Notes: generated by a model from the sequence alone, not told the origin. A DNA stretch of 64,000 bases from Alphaproteobacteria bacterium HGW-Alphaproteobacteria-7 (GCA_002842735.1 PHEB01000015.1:1-64000), one strand, 5' to 3'; counted from the first letter of the stretch, positions 44,106 to 53,696 are shown. Translations and numbers: made by a program.

Positions 44106-45382
44106 CTGCGTCCGCCGTCTCGGATCAGTGCAGTTTCGATACCCAGCCGATTTACAAGTGCAAGTGCGCTGTCGCTCCAGCGTGGAAGGCCGTCGGTGCT
44201 TAACGGCACTGTCCGACCGGTGCTACCCAGCCAGGTTTCAATAGAATTGGCGAGGGAGCGAGGGCTGTCATCACTAAAATAGTGGAATACGCCTTCCCCG
44301 ATCTCGCGGAAAACGGGCAAGTCGCGTGCGAGAACCGGAGTGCCATGAGCCTGCGCTTCTACCAGCGGCAGGCCGAAGCCTTCGCCATAAGAGGCAGCGA
44401 TCAGCCCACTGGCCTGCGCATATACTTCTGCCAGCAATTCATCACTTGCCGCATCAAGCCAGCGCAGCCTCTTGCCATGTTCAGGGTGGAGCCTCAATTC
44501 CTCCTGTAAATCCTCGGTTTTCCACCCAGGTTTGCCAACGATTAGAAGGGCCAAGTTATTTCCCGGCTGTGACCGCCAGAGCTCTGTCATTGCCCTTAAA
44601 ACACAGCGATGGCCTTTGCGCGGTTCGATAGTTCCAACTGACAAGATGACGCGGTGCTGCTCCATCCAGCTGCGCAAGGCTGTAATCTCTGGAGGCAGAC
44701 CAATGGTGGGAAAACTCGCGGCTATATCAACGCCCAAGGGAATGGTCGTTATCTCAGGCAGGGCGCGTACGCCCCGTTTCGACAACTCGGCTGCCAGCGC
44801 CTGTCCCACAGATTGAGAGATACATATGCATTGGTCCGCCTGGCGAGCGATTAACCCTATCCACCGCGTGAAGTTGCGAACGGTGCTCGGTACGAACCAG
44901 TCGGGCCGGTTCAGCGGAAGTAGATCATAGACCATGAAGTTGATCGCGACGCCTTGGCGTCGCCATGATTCGATTTCCCATTCGTTAAGGGGCGCAATAT
45001 TGGCCGCGAGATCAAGTCCCAGGAAAATATCGCCGGGGCGAGGCCGCACACGCTGTCGGGATTTTGCTGTAGCACCTGCCGTCTCTATGGCTCCATCGCT
45101 GGACAGGTGCGCGCGGCAATAGCCGTGATCACGTGTCGCAAAAACCGGAAGGACGATAAATCCTGGCAGCGACATGCTGGAAAGCTGGCCAAGCAGTGCG
45201 CGCACAACACGCTGTATCCCCGTGCGCGCATCATTCTGCATAATCACTGAGACATCCACCAAAAGCTGCCTGGAGCTTTGGACAGGCAAAACTTCAAAAT
45301 CAAACCTGCGCGACATCCAAAGCCGCCGCAAGACACCTTGCACGGTGCGGAACATGGGCGACGACATGCGCTGCACACTCAC
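44102..45382 (-). CDS. GT4 glycosyltransferase (capsule operon)
   Basis: A 426-residue GT-B enzyme. The N-terminus carries L-L-V-D-V-S-V-I and T-G-I-Q-R-V-V-R, the acceptor-domain signature shared with the third, cut domain of the large transferase; the donor half has V-G-T-I-E-P-R-K-G-H and A-S-Y-G-E-G-F-G-L-P-L-V-E-A-Q-A-H-G. It overlaps the FkbM gene start and the kpsT stop by four bases on each side (ATGA), so the operon is tightly coupled. Its sugar is unknown. Confidence 0.9.
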   Translation of the reverse strand: MSVQRMSSPMFRTVQGVLRRLWMSRRFDFEVLPVQSSRQLLVDVSVIMQNDARTGIQRVVRALLGQLSSMSLPGFIVLPVFATRDHGYCRAHLSSDGAIETAGATAKSRQRVRPRPGDIFLGLDLAANIAPLNEWEIESWRRQGVAINFMVYDLLPLNRPDWFVPSTVRNFTRWIGLIARQADQCICISQSVGQALAAELSKRGVRALPEITTIPLGVDIAASFPTIGLPPEITALRSWMEQHRVILSVGTIEPRKGHRCVLRAMTELWRSQPGNNLALLIVGKPGWKTEDLQEELRLHPEHGKRLRWLDAASDELLAEVYAQASGLIAASYGEGFGLPLVEAQAHGTPVLARDLPVFREIGEGVFHYFSDDSPRSLANSIETWLGSTGRTVPLSTDGLPRWSDSALALVNRLGIETALIRDGGRR

Positions 45383-46032
45383 GCCATTTCTTTGGTGTAG
45401 AAATCATAGGCAGCATCGAGTGAAGCGAATTGTTTGAGTTTTCCGTCAATTAACACAGCCGCGCGATCACAGTGGGCGCGCACAAACCCCGGGTCGTGCG
45501 ACACAATAATGCGCGCCTTGTCAGCACGTTTGACAAACAGTTCTTCGTGGCACTTGGCCTGAAACCGGCTATCGCCAACCGCGACAATCTCATCAATGAG
45601 GTAGCAATCAAAATCGACCACCATTGACGTTGCAAAGGCCAACCTTGCGCGCATCCCGGAGGAGTAAGTCCGCACGGGCTCTTTCAGATATACCCCAAGT
45701 TCGGTAAAATCTTCGACAAATGGCAGCCAGGCTTCCGGATCAACACCATAAACCCGGCAGATAAAACGCAAATTATCAAGGCCGGTCAACGTGCTCTGAA
45801 AGCCGCCCGAAAAAGCAAGTGGCCAGGAAACGCTCATGGTCCTTTCCACAACTCCGCTGTCGGGCATTTCTGCTCCGCTCACGATCCGTATCAGTGTCGA
45901 TTTCCCCGCACCATTGCGCCCGACAATGCCGATAGCTTCCCCGCGCTGCAGAACCATATTCACACCATCAAGCACTTTGACGGGCCCCGATGATGTCGCG
46001 TAGGATTTGTTGACTTGGGCAAGACGTATCAT
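45379..46032 (-). CDS. kpsT: Capsule ABC transporter ATPase KpsT
   Basis: A 217-residue ABC ATPase that powers capsule export with KpsM. Walker A is G-R-N-G-A-G-K-S-T, the signature is Y-S-S-G-M-R-A-R-L-A-F-A, Walker B is C-Y-L-I-D-E-I-V-A-V-G-D and the switch His is S-H-D. The family-specific region after Walker A (V-S-W-P-L-A-F-S-G-G-F-Q) identifies polysaccharide exporters. The start is ATG at 46032, overlapping the kpsM stop (ATGA); the longer upstream frame is not needed. No C-terminal carbohydrate-binding domain is present, unlike O-antigen Wzt, so chain-end recognition must be done elsewhere. Confidence 0.96.
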   Translation of the reverse strand: MIRLAQVNKSYATSSGPVKVLDGVNMVLQRGEAIGIVGRNGAGKSTLIRIVSGAEMPDSGVVERTMSVSWPLAFSGGFQSTLTGLDNLRFICRVYGVDPEAWLPFVEDFTELGVYLKEPVRTYSSGMRARLAFATSMVVDFDCYLIDEIVAVGDSRFQAKCHEELFVKRADKARIIVSHDPGFVRAHCDRAAVLIDGKLKQFASLDAAYDFYTKEMA

Positions 46033-46817
46033 TCCGGTCGCACCTCCCCGGAAATCGCGCGAACTCTCAGCAAGCCGGCGATGGTCAGACCGGCATTCCA
46101 CGCGGCCATGTATGCAAGATCATATCGCGCATTGATGCTGGAGCCGAAATATCCTTCACGCAAAAATTCCACCCCGTGCACCATGGGGAAAAGCAAGATT
46201 GCCTCTTGAGCGGCAGGAGGAAGACTATCGACGAGGAATGCCGCGCCAGATAAGGGAAAAAGAATATAGGCAGCGGGATGCCAGAGCTTGTCGACCAACT
46301 CGCTTGACCACGAGAGCGCCCCAAGAAACAGCGCCAAACCAGCGCCGAACCAGGCGAGCATGAGCCACGCCGAAGCTACCTTAACGACATCCTCGGGCGG
46401 CCCCAACCACTCAACCCCCCAGAACAGAAGGACAAGCCCAACGAACGACATCGTTGTTCCCGCGACCTCAAGCACTAGCCGCGCCAGAAAGAGATCAATA
46501 ATCTTCACATTTCTGTGGTATAACAGCGGCAAATTGGGCTCGATGGCGGAGATGCATCGAGCGGGCATGTTGCGCCACAGGAGCACGCTCGAATAACCAG
46601 TGATTGCGAATGCAACGATTGGGATGGAGGAATACTGATCGAGTTTGGCAATAGACCAAAGCGCCGTAACGCCCAGTGTGAAGATCATCGGCTCAGCGAA
46701 CAGCCACAGAAACCCGATATTGTGCCGACCATAGCGCGTTAACACCTCACGCATCAGCAAAGCGCCGAGCACTCTGCGTTGGATCGTCCAGGATTCAGCA
46801 AACGAGCCTGCCATCAC
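46029..46817 (-). CDS. kpsM: Capsule ABC transporter permease KpsM
   Basis: A 262-residue ABC-2 type permease with six predicted helices. It begins with the amphipathic R-R-V-L-G-A-L-L-M-R-E-V-L-T-R-Y-G-R-H-N-I-G-F-L-W-L-F-A-E-P stretch that is typical of KpsM/Wzm. It forms the channel that passes the lipid-linked polysaccharide across the inner membrane. GTG at 46817 or ATG at 46814 may start; it lies one base from the kpsE stop. The next gene, kpsT, overlaps its stop. Confidence 0.94.
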   Translation of the reverse strand: MMAGSFAESWTIQRRVLGALLMREVLTRYGRHNIGFLWLFAEPMIFTLGVTALWSIAKLDQYSSIPIVAFAITGYSSVLLWRNMPARCISAIEPNLPLLYHRNVKIIDLFLARLVLEVAGTTMSFVGLVLLFWGVEWLGPPEDVVKVASAWLMLAWFGAGLALFLGALSWSSELVDKLWHPAAYILFPLSGAAFLVDSLPPAAQEAILLFPMVHGVEFLREGYFGSSINARYDLAYMAAWNAGLTIAGLLRVRAISGEVRPE

Positions 46818-46818
46818 G

Positions 46819-48033
46819 TCAATGCTTGTGTTCGCGCACGCCTGCGAGAAGCATGGTAAGAATGCCCCACGCGACCAGTCCGATAATCAGCGTGGCCAGA
46901 ACGTCGCGAAGCCTTCTTGGTTCGACCGCATCATCCGGAAGGCTGGGCTGGGAAACCCGCTCAACATAGGCCTGCTGACGGCGGGCCTCGTTGCGAGCGT
47001 CTTGCAGCGATGCCAGGGCCAGCCCCAATTGCTTGTCGGCGAATTCGCGCCTTAGCTGAAGTTCCTGATATTGTGCGGCTGCGGCTGACAACGAGCCTTC
47101 CGCGCCAGCGACCTGTCCAAATTGGTCTTTGATCGCCTGCTCCAAACCCTTGATGCGTACGCGCAGTATGGGGATTTGCGGGTTCGCCGGCGCGACGCTT
47201 GAAAGCTGCAGCAATTGCATTTTTGCGCCGATGAGCTCGTCCTGCAGCTTTGAGATCATCTGCAACTGCACCGCAGCTTGTCGCTCAGGGTCAATCACGC
47301 CCCGCGTGTTGCGGTACTTTGCAAGCGCCAGTGCTGCTGCCGAAGCCTGCGACTGCGCTTCTGTGACTTCGCGCTCGGCGTATTTGATGAGGTCGCCGCG
47401 CCCCCGCTCGTTCAGCTGGTTCACCAGAGTTTCGGCCTGATTAAGCAGGCGCTCATTCATCGTGAGCGAATCCTTTGGAGAAAACGCCCGAACGCTAAGC
47501 GTAGTGATACCAGTCTGACTGTCATATTCTACAGCGACCTTGGACTGGTAGTAATCAAACAGATCCTCAAACGAGCCGGAAAATCCCAAAGGATTAAATC
47601 GGTTGAAGATCGAAATGTTTTCTTTCCCCCATGCCGACTTGGCGAAACCGTCAGCATCAAGTGCTCGCAGTCCATCGCGCGATTCAATGTAACCTTTCGC
47701 CGCCTGTACTTCATCACCAGCGCTGGCAAATCCAGCACTATCCAGAAGCACGCCTATGCCGCTCTTCTGCGGCTTGTCGGGGCTGCGAACCACGAAGCGG
47801 CTCTCGGACATATAAACGTCCGACGCGAGCAGCCCAAAATAGACTGCGCTCAAAATGGTCGGAACCGCGACAGTGAGCAGGAACAACCGCCCCATTCCGC
47901 GAAGCTTGGCACTCAGCCATGCCAGCGGCTGCGGCAAATGAGACTTTGCCCCATTTGAAATGTGATTGTCCAATGGGACATCGCTCCCTTCAGGCGAAAG
48001 TATCTTCGCCGCAGGCGACCCGGTTTCTAACAT
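46819..48033 (-). CDS. kpsE: Capsule export inner-membrane protein KpsE
   Basis: An approximately 404-residue polysaccharide co-polymerase-like protein. It has a hydrophobic helix near residues 50-70, a periplasmic region that is coiled-coil and Gln/Ala-rich (A-E-R-E-V-T-E-A-Q-S-Q-A-S), and a C-terminal helix (L-I-I-G-L-V-A-W-G-I-L) with a short basic end. KpsE links KpsMT to the outer-membrane KpsD. ATG at 48033 is chosen because GGAG lies upstream; the frame also opens at 48099. It starts the kpsE-kpsM-kpsT-GT4-FkbM-GT operon, facing the kpsD-like gene across a 553-bp gap. Confidence 0.93.
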   Translation of the reverse strand: MLETGSPAAKILSPEGSDVPLDNHISNGAKSHLPQPLAWLSAKLRGMGRLFLLTVAVPTILSAVYFGLLASDVYMSESRFVVRSPDKPQKSGIGVLLDSAGFASAGDEVQAAKGYIESRDGLRALDADGFAKSAWGKENISIFNRFNPLGFSGSFEDLFDYYQSKVAVEYDSQTGITTLSVRAFSPKDSLTMNERLLNQAETLVNQLNERGRGDLIKYAEREVTEAQSQASAAALALAKYRNTRGVIDPERQAAVQLQMISKLQDELIGAKMQLLQLSSVAPANPQIPILRVRIKGLEQAIKDQFGQVAGAEGSLSAAAAQYQELQLRREFADKQLGLALASLQDARNEARRQQAYVERVSQPSLPDDAVEPRRLRDVLATLIIGLVAWGILTMLLAGVREHKH

Positions 48034-48586
48034 TATCTCATTGGCTCCGACATGTTTTAACGGGAACTTGTCAGCCTTGCCCCAAGCGCCACAAACCACG
48101 CCATATAATCAGTATATTGCCCCTGATTTGCCGCTACTGGCATGGACCTTTAAGGTCAAGCATCGTCAAGATAGATGCGTCTCACCTGCGATCATGTCGC
48201 GGTGCTGCGCCAACGGAAGTTCCCTACGCATCTCAAGAACATAGGCATTCCCTGCGCGATCGTATAATGCGACGGATGGTTCTGTGCGGAGGGTGGCGTG
48301 CGCTTGCGCTCAAGACTGTTGATGCTATTTTGCCCGGACTCTTTTCAGACCATGACACGCTGACAGTGGCCCGTTTCGTCGTCTTGTGGCGTTCTTTCCG
48401 GTGCACTTGCAACCTCTGGGATGGCGCACCTATGGGGGTTAAATACGGCGTGAGGCGTCTAATCCTCATGCTGAACAGGAGTTGCTTCGACGACTTTTGA
48501 CATGACTCCTTCGGAGTGCCAACAGTCGCGCGGTATTTCCGACCGCATCACGGAATCCTCCGTAATACCATCCGGATCCTTTTAGA
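48034..48586. other. Divergent capsule promoter region, no convincing gene
   Basis: This 553-bp gap lies between kpsE and the kpsD-like gene, so it must hold both capsule promoters. A frame of 193 codons (47919-48500, plus strand) crosses it but its residues are Cys/Arg/His-rich and match nothing I know. A small perfect hairpin (48505-48509 with 48513-48517) and A/T-rich patches near 48100-48120 are the only visible features. I cannot place promoters with confidence. Confidence 0.6.
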
Positions 48587-49732
48587 ATGACCCTTCCCCA
48601 CATAAGACACTTGATGATCCTTGTGAGCTTCGTTGCGCTGAGCGCATGTCAGGCCTTCGGGCCGGGCAGGGAGAACATATTGGCCGGAGGCTCCGTGCCT
48701 GCTCGATCAGGCGAAGCGCCAGTGCCCATCAAGATCATTCAGGTGGGCAGTGATCAAGCGCAGCCGTTGCCGACGGCGAGTGCTTTGCGTCCGTTTTATG
48801 ATGTCATCCCTGAGGCTTTGCCGGTCGGTACTACCGTGGATGTGGGCGATGCGCTGGAAGTCACGATCTGGGAGGCCCCGCCGGCAACCCTGTTTGGCGG
48901 GGCGGCGGCTGATACGAGGATCGCAACGGCCATCAGCACCGCAAGACCGACCATACTTCCGGAAATGCGGATTGGGCCAGACGGGACAATCTCGGTACCC
49001 TTTGCCGGAGCGATCCCGGCGCGCGGGCGAACCTTGCAAAGCATCGAGCGTGAGATCGTGGCGCGGCTGAAAGGGCGAGCGAATATGCCGCAGGCCCTGG
49101 TACGGCTGGTCGGCAATGAGACTGCGACGGTCACAGTCGTGGGAGAATTCGCGCAATCTGCCCGTTTTCCGCTGTCGCCTAGGGGAGAACGTCTGCTTGA
49201 TGCGATTGCAAAGGTCGGCGGGGTTAAGCCGCCCATCAATCTGACTACGATCCAGGTCACCAGAGATGGTGCAAGTTACCGTCTTCCGCTTTCACAGATA
49301 ATTGAGCAGGAAAGAAACAACATTATCCTTGCCCGGAATGATGTCATAACCGCGCTTTATCAGCCTTATAGCTTCACGGTTCTTGGTGCCGCAGGCCGGA
49401 ATGATGAATTCAAATTCGAGGCTTTTGGCATTTCACTTTCACAAGCTTTGGGCCGGGTTGGCGGCTTGCAGGATGGTCGCGCGAACCCACGCGGCGTGTT
49501 CCTGTTTCGCTGGATGGACCGATCCGATCCCGGTGCTCTACGCGATCCGGTAATCTACAACTTCGATTTCAAGGATCCGGCGGTTTATTTCATGGCGCAG
49601 CAGTTCCCAATGCAAGACGGCGATTTCATTTATGTCACCAACTCTCCGGTCGCCGAGTTGCAGCGTTTTGTTGGCATTGTTTCGCAAGCCATTTTGCCTG
49701 CTGCGACAGTGACGACAATCGTGCAGCAGTAA
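48587..49732 (+). CDS. Outer-membrane polysaccharide export lipoprotein (KpsD/Wza-like)
   Basis: A 381-residue OPX-family protein. The signal peptide ends in the lipobox L-S-A-C (Cys21), so it is lipidated. A Poly_export domain covers about 80-170 (V-D-V-G-D-A-L-E-V-T-I-W-E; G-T-I-S-V-P-F-A-G), followed by SLBB-type repeats (T-V-V-G-E-F; F-T-V-L-G-A-A-G) and the C-terminal G-D-F-I-Y-V-T-N-S-P-V-A. It forms the outer-membrane exit of the capsule. Although short compared with KpsD, its size is usual for alphaproteobacterial capsule loci. It is divergent from kpsE and followed by a GT4 gene. Confidence 0.94.
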   Translation: MTLPHIRHLMILVSFVALSACQAFGPGRENILAGGSVPARSGEAPVPIKIIQVGSDQAQPLPTASALRPFYDVIPEALPVGTTVDVGDALEVTIWEAPPATLFGGAAADTRIATAISTARPTILPEMRIGPDGTISVPFAGAIPARGRTLQSIEREIVARLKGRANMPQALVRLVGNETATVTVVGEFAQSARFPLSPRGERLLDAIAKVGGVKPPINLTTIQVTRDGASYRLPLSQIIEQERNNIILARNDVITALYQPYSFTVLGAAGRNDEFKFEAFGISLSQALGRVGGLQDGRANPRGVFLFRWMDRSDPGALRDPVIYNFDFKDPAVYFMAQQFPMQDGDFIYVTNSPVAELQRFVGIVSQAILPAATVTTIVQQ

Positions 49733-49746
49733 TATGCAGCTTGCGA

Positions 49747-50943
49747 ATGCGTGATAACGACGCGCCACTGCTGCTTGATGTTTCGCGACTGATCTGGCGG
49801 CGCTGGACAGGCACACGTCCGACCGGGATTGACCGCATTTGCCTTGCTTGGCTCGACCACTATGCGGCGCAGGCGCAGGCGGTGGTGATCCATCGTTGCG
49901 GTAAGGCGATTCTGCCGCAGAGCGTCTCGCAGACCTTGTTTCGGATACTGCAGCGACCTGAGCGCTCCGTGAAGGACGCAACGCAGTTCCGCCGCGACAT
50001 TGTTTGTCTTGCCTTGCGCCGCGGCTTGCATCTCCGTGACCATCTGGATGGGCGCGGTCGATTGTGGCTCAACCCCGGCCACACCGGGCTCGACGCCGCA
50101 GGCATCGCGGACTGGTGTGACAAGCGTGACCTGCGGCCGGTTCATTTGATCCACGATCTCATTCCGATCACCCATCCGCAGTTTTGCCGTGATGGAGAGC
50201 AGGAGCGGCACCGGCGGCGGATGCTGGCGGCGCTTGCCACCGGCTGCGGGGTGGTGGCGAACAGCGCACACACGCTGGAAACACTCGCCGAATTTGCCCA
50301 TACCGAGAATGTCCAGGTTCCGCCTGCGATTATTGCCTGGCCCGGAACCCCGCACTTGCCGATCATCAACCCTCAGCCGCAGGAGCGGGCGACCTTCGTC
50401 GTGCTTGGCACGATTGAGGGCCGCAAGAACCACCGGCTTTTGCTGGCGGTTTGGCAGGGGCTGCTTGATGCCATTGGCACAGATGCCGATCCGAGTCATC
50501 TGCCGCAGCTGGTGATCGTCGGAAGGCGCGGCTGGCAGGCGGATGATATCTTTGCGATGCTGGATAATCACGATTTTCGTGGCCTTGTCAGCGAGGCCGG
50601 GCCGCTCGACGATGCAGGTCTCGCCAAAGTGCTTGCAAGCGCGCGCGCCTTGCTATTCCCAAGCCTTGCAGAAGGTTTCGGCATTCCGTTGACCGAAGCG
50701 CTCGCTGTCGGGGTGCCGGTAATCGCCAGCGACTTGCCGGTTTTCCGGGAGATCGGGCAGGGGGTGCCGGAGCTGTTGCCGCCGACCGATCATGCGGCGT
50801 GGACTGAGGCAATACTGGACTATGCAAAACCCGCGAGCATGCGCAGAGCAGCACAACTTGCGCGGATCAACGGCTTCCAGACGCCGAACTGGGGCGACCA
50901 TTTCGCACAGATTGATAATTTCCTGACAGAATTGGGTGCCTGA
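49747..50943 (+). CDS. GT4 glycosyltransferase (downstream of export lipoprotein)
   Basis: A 398-residue GT-B enzyme with L-L-L-D-V-S-R-L-I-W-R-R-W-T-G and T-G-I-D-R-I at the N-terminus, V-L-G-T-I-E-G-R-K-N-H, G-R-R-G-W and P-S-L-A-E-G-F-G-I-P-L-T-E-A-L-A-V-G in the donor half. ATG at 49747 or TTG at 49741 may start it. The 14-bp gap to the export gene suggests a two-gene operon. It is the last gene of the capsule locus before fabI, which faces it. Confidence 0.9.
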   Translation: MRDNDAPLLLDVSRLIWRRWTGTRPTGIDRICLAWLDHYAAQAQAVVIHRCGKAILPQSVSQTLFRILQRPERSVKDATQFRRDIVCLALRRGLHLRDHLDGRGRLWLNPGHTGLDAAGIADWCDKRDLRPVHLIHDLIPITHPQFCRDGEQERHRRRMLAALATGCGVVANSAHTLETLAEFAHTENVQVPPAIIAWPGTPHLPIINPQPQERATFVVLGTIEGRKNHRLLLAVWQGLLDAIGTDADPSHLPQLVIVGRRGWQADDIFAMLDNHDFRGLVSEAGPLDDAGLAKVLASARALLFPSLAEGFGIPLTEALAVGVPVIASDLPVFREIGQGVPELLPPTDHAAWTEAILDYAKPASMRRAAQLARINGFQTPNWGDHFAQIDNFLTELGA

Positions 50944-50976
50944 CCCGGCAGGCGACTATACTCACCCCAGCATTGG

Positions 50977-51807
50977 TCAGGACAGCGCAATATCAGGCGC
51001 GTCTTCCTGTTTCATGCCGACGACGTGATAGCCTGCATCGACATGATGCGTTTCTCCGGTGACGCCCGATGCGAGGCCTGACAACAGATACAATGCCGAT
51101 CCGCCCACATCGTCGATCGTGACATTGCGGCGCAGCGGGGCGTTCAGCTCGTTCCATTTGAGGATGTAGCGGAAATCGCCGATCCCGCTTGCTGCCAGCG
51201 TCTTGATCGGCCCGGCGCTGATCGCGTTGACGCGGATATTGCGCGGCCCCAGATCATTGGCGAGGTATTTGACGCTGGTTTCCAGCGCCGCCTTGGCCAC
51301 GCCCATGACGTTGTAATGCGGCACGACCTTTTCCGCGCCGTAGTAACTCAGCGTCAGGATCGCCCCGCCGCTTTCGGGCATCATCGCGGCGGCGCGCTGT
51401 GTGATCGCGACCAGCGAATAGGCCGAAATGTTCATGGTCATCAGGAAATTGTCGAGACTGGTGTCGACATAGTGCCCGCGCAGTTCGTTCTTGTCGGAAA
51501 AGCCGATCGCGTGAACCACGAAGTCGATGCTGTCCCACCGCTGTCTCAGCGCAGCAAAAGCGGTATCGAGCGATTCCATGCTGGAAACGTCGCATTCAAA
51601 GGTGAAATCGCTGCCCAGTTCTGCCGCGAGCGGGATTACCCGCTTGGCCAGCGCTTCGCCCTGATAAGAAAACGCCAGTTCAGCGCCATGTTCGGCCAGC
51701 TTTTTGGCGATGCCCCAGGCGAGCGACTTGTCATTGGCCAGCCCCATGATCAGGCCGCGCTTTCCCGCCATTAAACCGGGCCCCAAATCAGGCATTGATC
51801 CGTTCAT
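50977..51807 (-). CDS. fabI: Enoyl-[acyl-carrier-protein] reductase FabI
   Basis: A 276-residue SDR that completes each fatty acid elongation round with NADH. Family text: R-G-L-I-M-G-L-A-N-D-K-S-L-A-W-G-I-A, V-H-A-I-G-F-S-D-K, and the catalytic Y-x-x-x-x-x-x-K in H-Y-N-V-M-G-V-A-K. The segment A-G-P-I-K-T-L-A-A-S-G-I is the substrate loop. It is the target of triclosan-type inhibitors. Its start overlaps the BrkB-family stop by four bases (ATGA). Confidence 0.96.
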   Translation of the reverse strand: MNGSMPDLGPGLMAGKRGLIMGLANDKSLAWGIAKKLAEHGAELAFSYQGEALAKRVIPLAAELGSDFTFECDVSSMESLDTAFAALRQRWDSIDFVVHAIGFSDKNELRGHYVDTSLDNFLMTMNISAYSLVAITQRAAAMMPESGGAILTLSYYGAEKVVPHYNVMGVAKAALETSVKYLANDLGPRNIRVNAISAGPIKTLAASGIGDFRYILKWNELNAPLRRNVTIDDVGGSALYLLSGLASGVTGETHHVDAGYHVVGMKQEDAPDIALS

Positions 51808-52682
51808 TCCGTCATCTCCTCGCGCTCTTCGCCAAGCGCTGTGTGCGGCTGTGTCAGCGCCAACGCCGCATTCAATTCTGCGCCAATAACCAGCCCAAGC
51901 CCGACGAGCCAGAAAAACAACAAGGTAATCATGCTGCCAGCAAGACTGCCATAGGTCAGGTCATAGGTGAAGAACTGCCGCAGCACCACTGGCAGCGCAG
52001 CGGCGACCCCCAGCCACCACAGCATCGTGAACACGGCTCCGGGCCAGCGCGGCGCGCGGGAATTGCGATATTGCGCCGGGGTCAGCCTGACAAACAACAC
52101 GTAAAGTGACACGGCCAGTCCCAGTGCGGGCAGCAGCCGGGACAATCTGAGGGGCGCAATCACCTCACCCAGCTGCGGCAAGGCGGCAATGATCACCTGT
52201 TGCACAGCACCAATTGCCACCTGCGCGAACAACGACAGCATCAACACCACCACTGCCGCCAGCGTCAGCCCGGCGGACAGCAGCCGGGTTTTCCAGAACG
52301 CGTGCACCGGCGGCGTGTCATAGGCGCGGCGCAGGATGTCGCGGATCGTTTCGATCAGGCTTGATACCGTCCACAGGCCAACCGCTGCGCCGAGCCATAA
52401 CAACCAGCCCGAACGCGCATAGATCACGTCTTCGGCGACCGGTTCGATCACGCTGGCAACCGAATCCGGAAGCGCCCGCGCGACCGCAGCGATCATCGCT
52501 TCGGCATTGGCCCGCCCGCCGAGCAGATCGAACAGTGCCGCGCCCAGAATGAAGAACGGGAAAATCGCCAACATCGACAGATAGGCCAGATTGCCCGCGT
52601 GGATGAAGCCATCGTTGAAGGTGCCGGTGATGACCCGGCGGATCACCTGCACGGCCTGTTTAAAGGGGGCGGTGTCGATCAC
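51804..52682 (-). CDS. YihY/virulence factor BrkB family membrane protein
   Basis: A 292-residue inner-membrane protein with five to six helices. Family text: A-G-N-L-A-Y-L-S-M-L-A-I-F-P-F-F, L-L-W-L-G-A-A-V-G-L-W-T-V-S, and the C-terminal G-S-L-A-G-S-M-I-T-L-L-F-F-W. BrkB/YihY proteins are widespread and poorly understood, with proposed roles in transport. It is cotranscribed with fabI (ATGA overlap) and a DnaJ-like gene 27 bp upstream. Confidence 0.9.
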   Translation of the reverse strand: MIDTAPFKQAVQVIRRVITGTFNDGFIHAGNLAYLSMLAIFPFFILGAALFDLLGGRANAEAMIAAVARALPDSVASVIEPVAEDVIYARSGWLLWLGAAVGLWTVSSLIETIRDILRRAYDTPPVHAFWKTRLLSAGLTLAAVVVLMLSLFAQVAIGAVQQVIIAALPQLGEVIAPLRLSRLLPALGLAVSLYVLFVRLTPAQYRNSRAPRWPGAVFTMLWWLGVAAALPVVLRQFFTYDLTYGSLAGSMITLLFFWLVGLGLVIGAELNAALALTQPHTALGEEREEMTE

Positions 52683-52709
52683 CGGATAGAGGCCCGCGCG
52701 CCCGGCCCG

Positions 52710-53696
52710 TTACAGGCCGAACTTCTCCCGCGGGCGGGCGGTGTCAACCCAGCCGTCGAGCCGTTGTTCGAGCGCAGCCAGATCTTCGGGAAGCTGGATT
52801 TCGAGCGTGACCAGCTGATCGCCGCGTTCGGGCTTGCCATCCACGACTTTGCCGTTCTTCTTCGTCCAGCCCTTGCCCGCCAGCCGCAACACCGTGCCGC
52901 CGTTGGTGCCCGGCTTGATCGTCAACATCACCGCGCCATCGACCGTCGGGCATTTGACCTTCGCGCCGCGCACAGCCTCATCAAGGGTGATCGGCAGATC
53001 CATGCGGATATTGTCGCCTTCGCGCCGGAAGAACGGATGGCTGCCGACCTCGACCATCACGATCCCGTCACCATATCCGCCGACCCCGAGTTGCCCCTTA
53101 TCCTTGAGGCGCATGATCGTGCCATCATCGACGCCGGCGGGCAGTTTGAGGTTGATCGCCTTGCCATCGGCCAGCGTGATGCGCTGATCTCGCCCGGCGG
53201 CGGCATCGACGAAAGGCACGGCGAGGCGGTATTGGATATCGGCCCCGCGGCGCGGCGGCGGGGGTGGTGGCGGAGCCTGACGGCCAAATCCGCGCCGCGC
53301 GCCTGCACCCGGCTGCTGGCGTGTTTTGCCGCCGAACAGCCCTTCGAACAGGTCGCTGAGATCAACATCATCAGGGCCAACGCCGCCAAAATCTCCGCCG
53401 CCCGGCCCCGCACCATAAGTGCCGCCGCCTCTATGGCCGCCGCGCGCGCCCATCCCGGCAAAGGGGTGGGCGGGATTGCCTTCACCATCAATTTCACCGC
53501 GATCATATTGCGCGCGTTTGTCCTTGTCGGACAACAGATCATAGGCGCGGGTCACATCGGAAAATCTCTCAGCTGCGTTGGGTTTATCCTTGTTGCGATC
53601 GGGGTGCAGTTCCTTCGCGAGCTTGCGATAGGCGCTCTTGATGTCCGCTTCGGATGCGGTGCGGGCAATGCCAAGTGTGCTGTAAGGATCGCGCAT
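52710..53696 (-). CDS. DnaJ C-terminal domain protein (CbpA-like co-chaperone)
   Basis: A 328-residue J-protein. The J-domain is residues 1-70 with H-P-D in E-L-H-P-D-R-N. A Gly-rich linker and a run of six or more Pro residues near residue 145 come next, and then two beta-sandwich substrate domains (I-T-L-A-D-G-K-A-I-N-L-K-L-P; V-R-G-A-K-V-K-C-P-T). No Cys4 zinc repeats are present, so it is a class B J-protein like CbpA rather than DnaJ. It should work with DnaK. It starts the DnaJ-BrkB-fabI transcription unit. Confidence 0.93.
   Translation of the reverse strand: MRDPYSTLGIARTASEADIKSAYRKLAKELHPDRNKDKPNAAERFSDVTRAYDLLSDKDKRAQYDRGEIDGEGNPAHPFAGMGARGGHRGGGTYGAGPGGGDFGGVGPDDVDLSDLFEGLFGGKTRQQPGAGARRGFGRQAPPPPPPPRRGADIQYRLAVPFVDAAAGRDQRITLADGKAINLKLPAGVDDGTIMRLKDKGQLGVGGYGDGIVMVEVGSHPFFRREGDNIRMDLPITLDEAVRGAKVKCPTVDGAVMLTIKPGTNGGTVLRLAGKGWTKKNGKVVDGKPERGDQLVTLEIQLPEDLAALEQRLDGWVDTARPREKFGL

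Noticed and set aside
47919-48500. 193-codon plus-strand frame between kpsE and the export lipoprotein
   Set aside because: It starts inside kpsE on the opposite strand, has no ribosome site, and its Cys/Arg/His-rich residues resemble non-coding translation.
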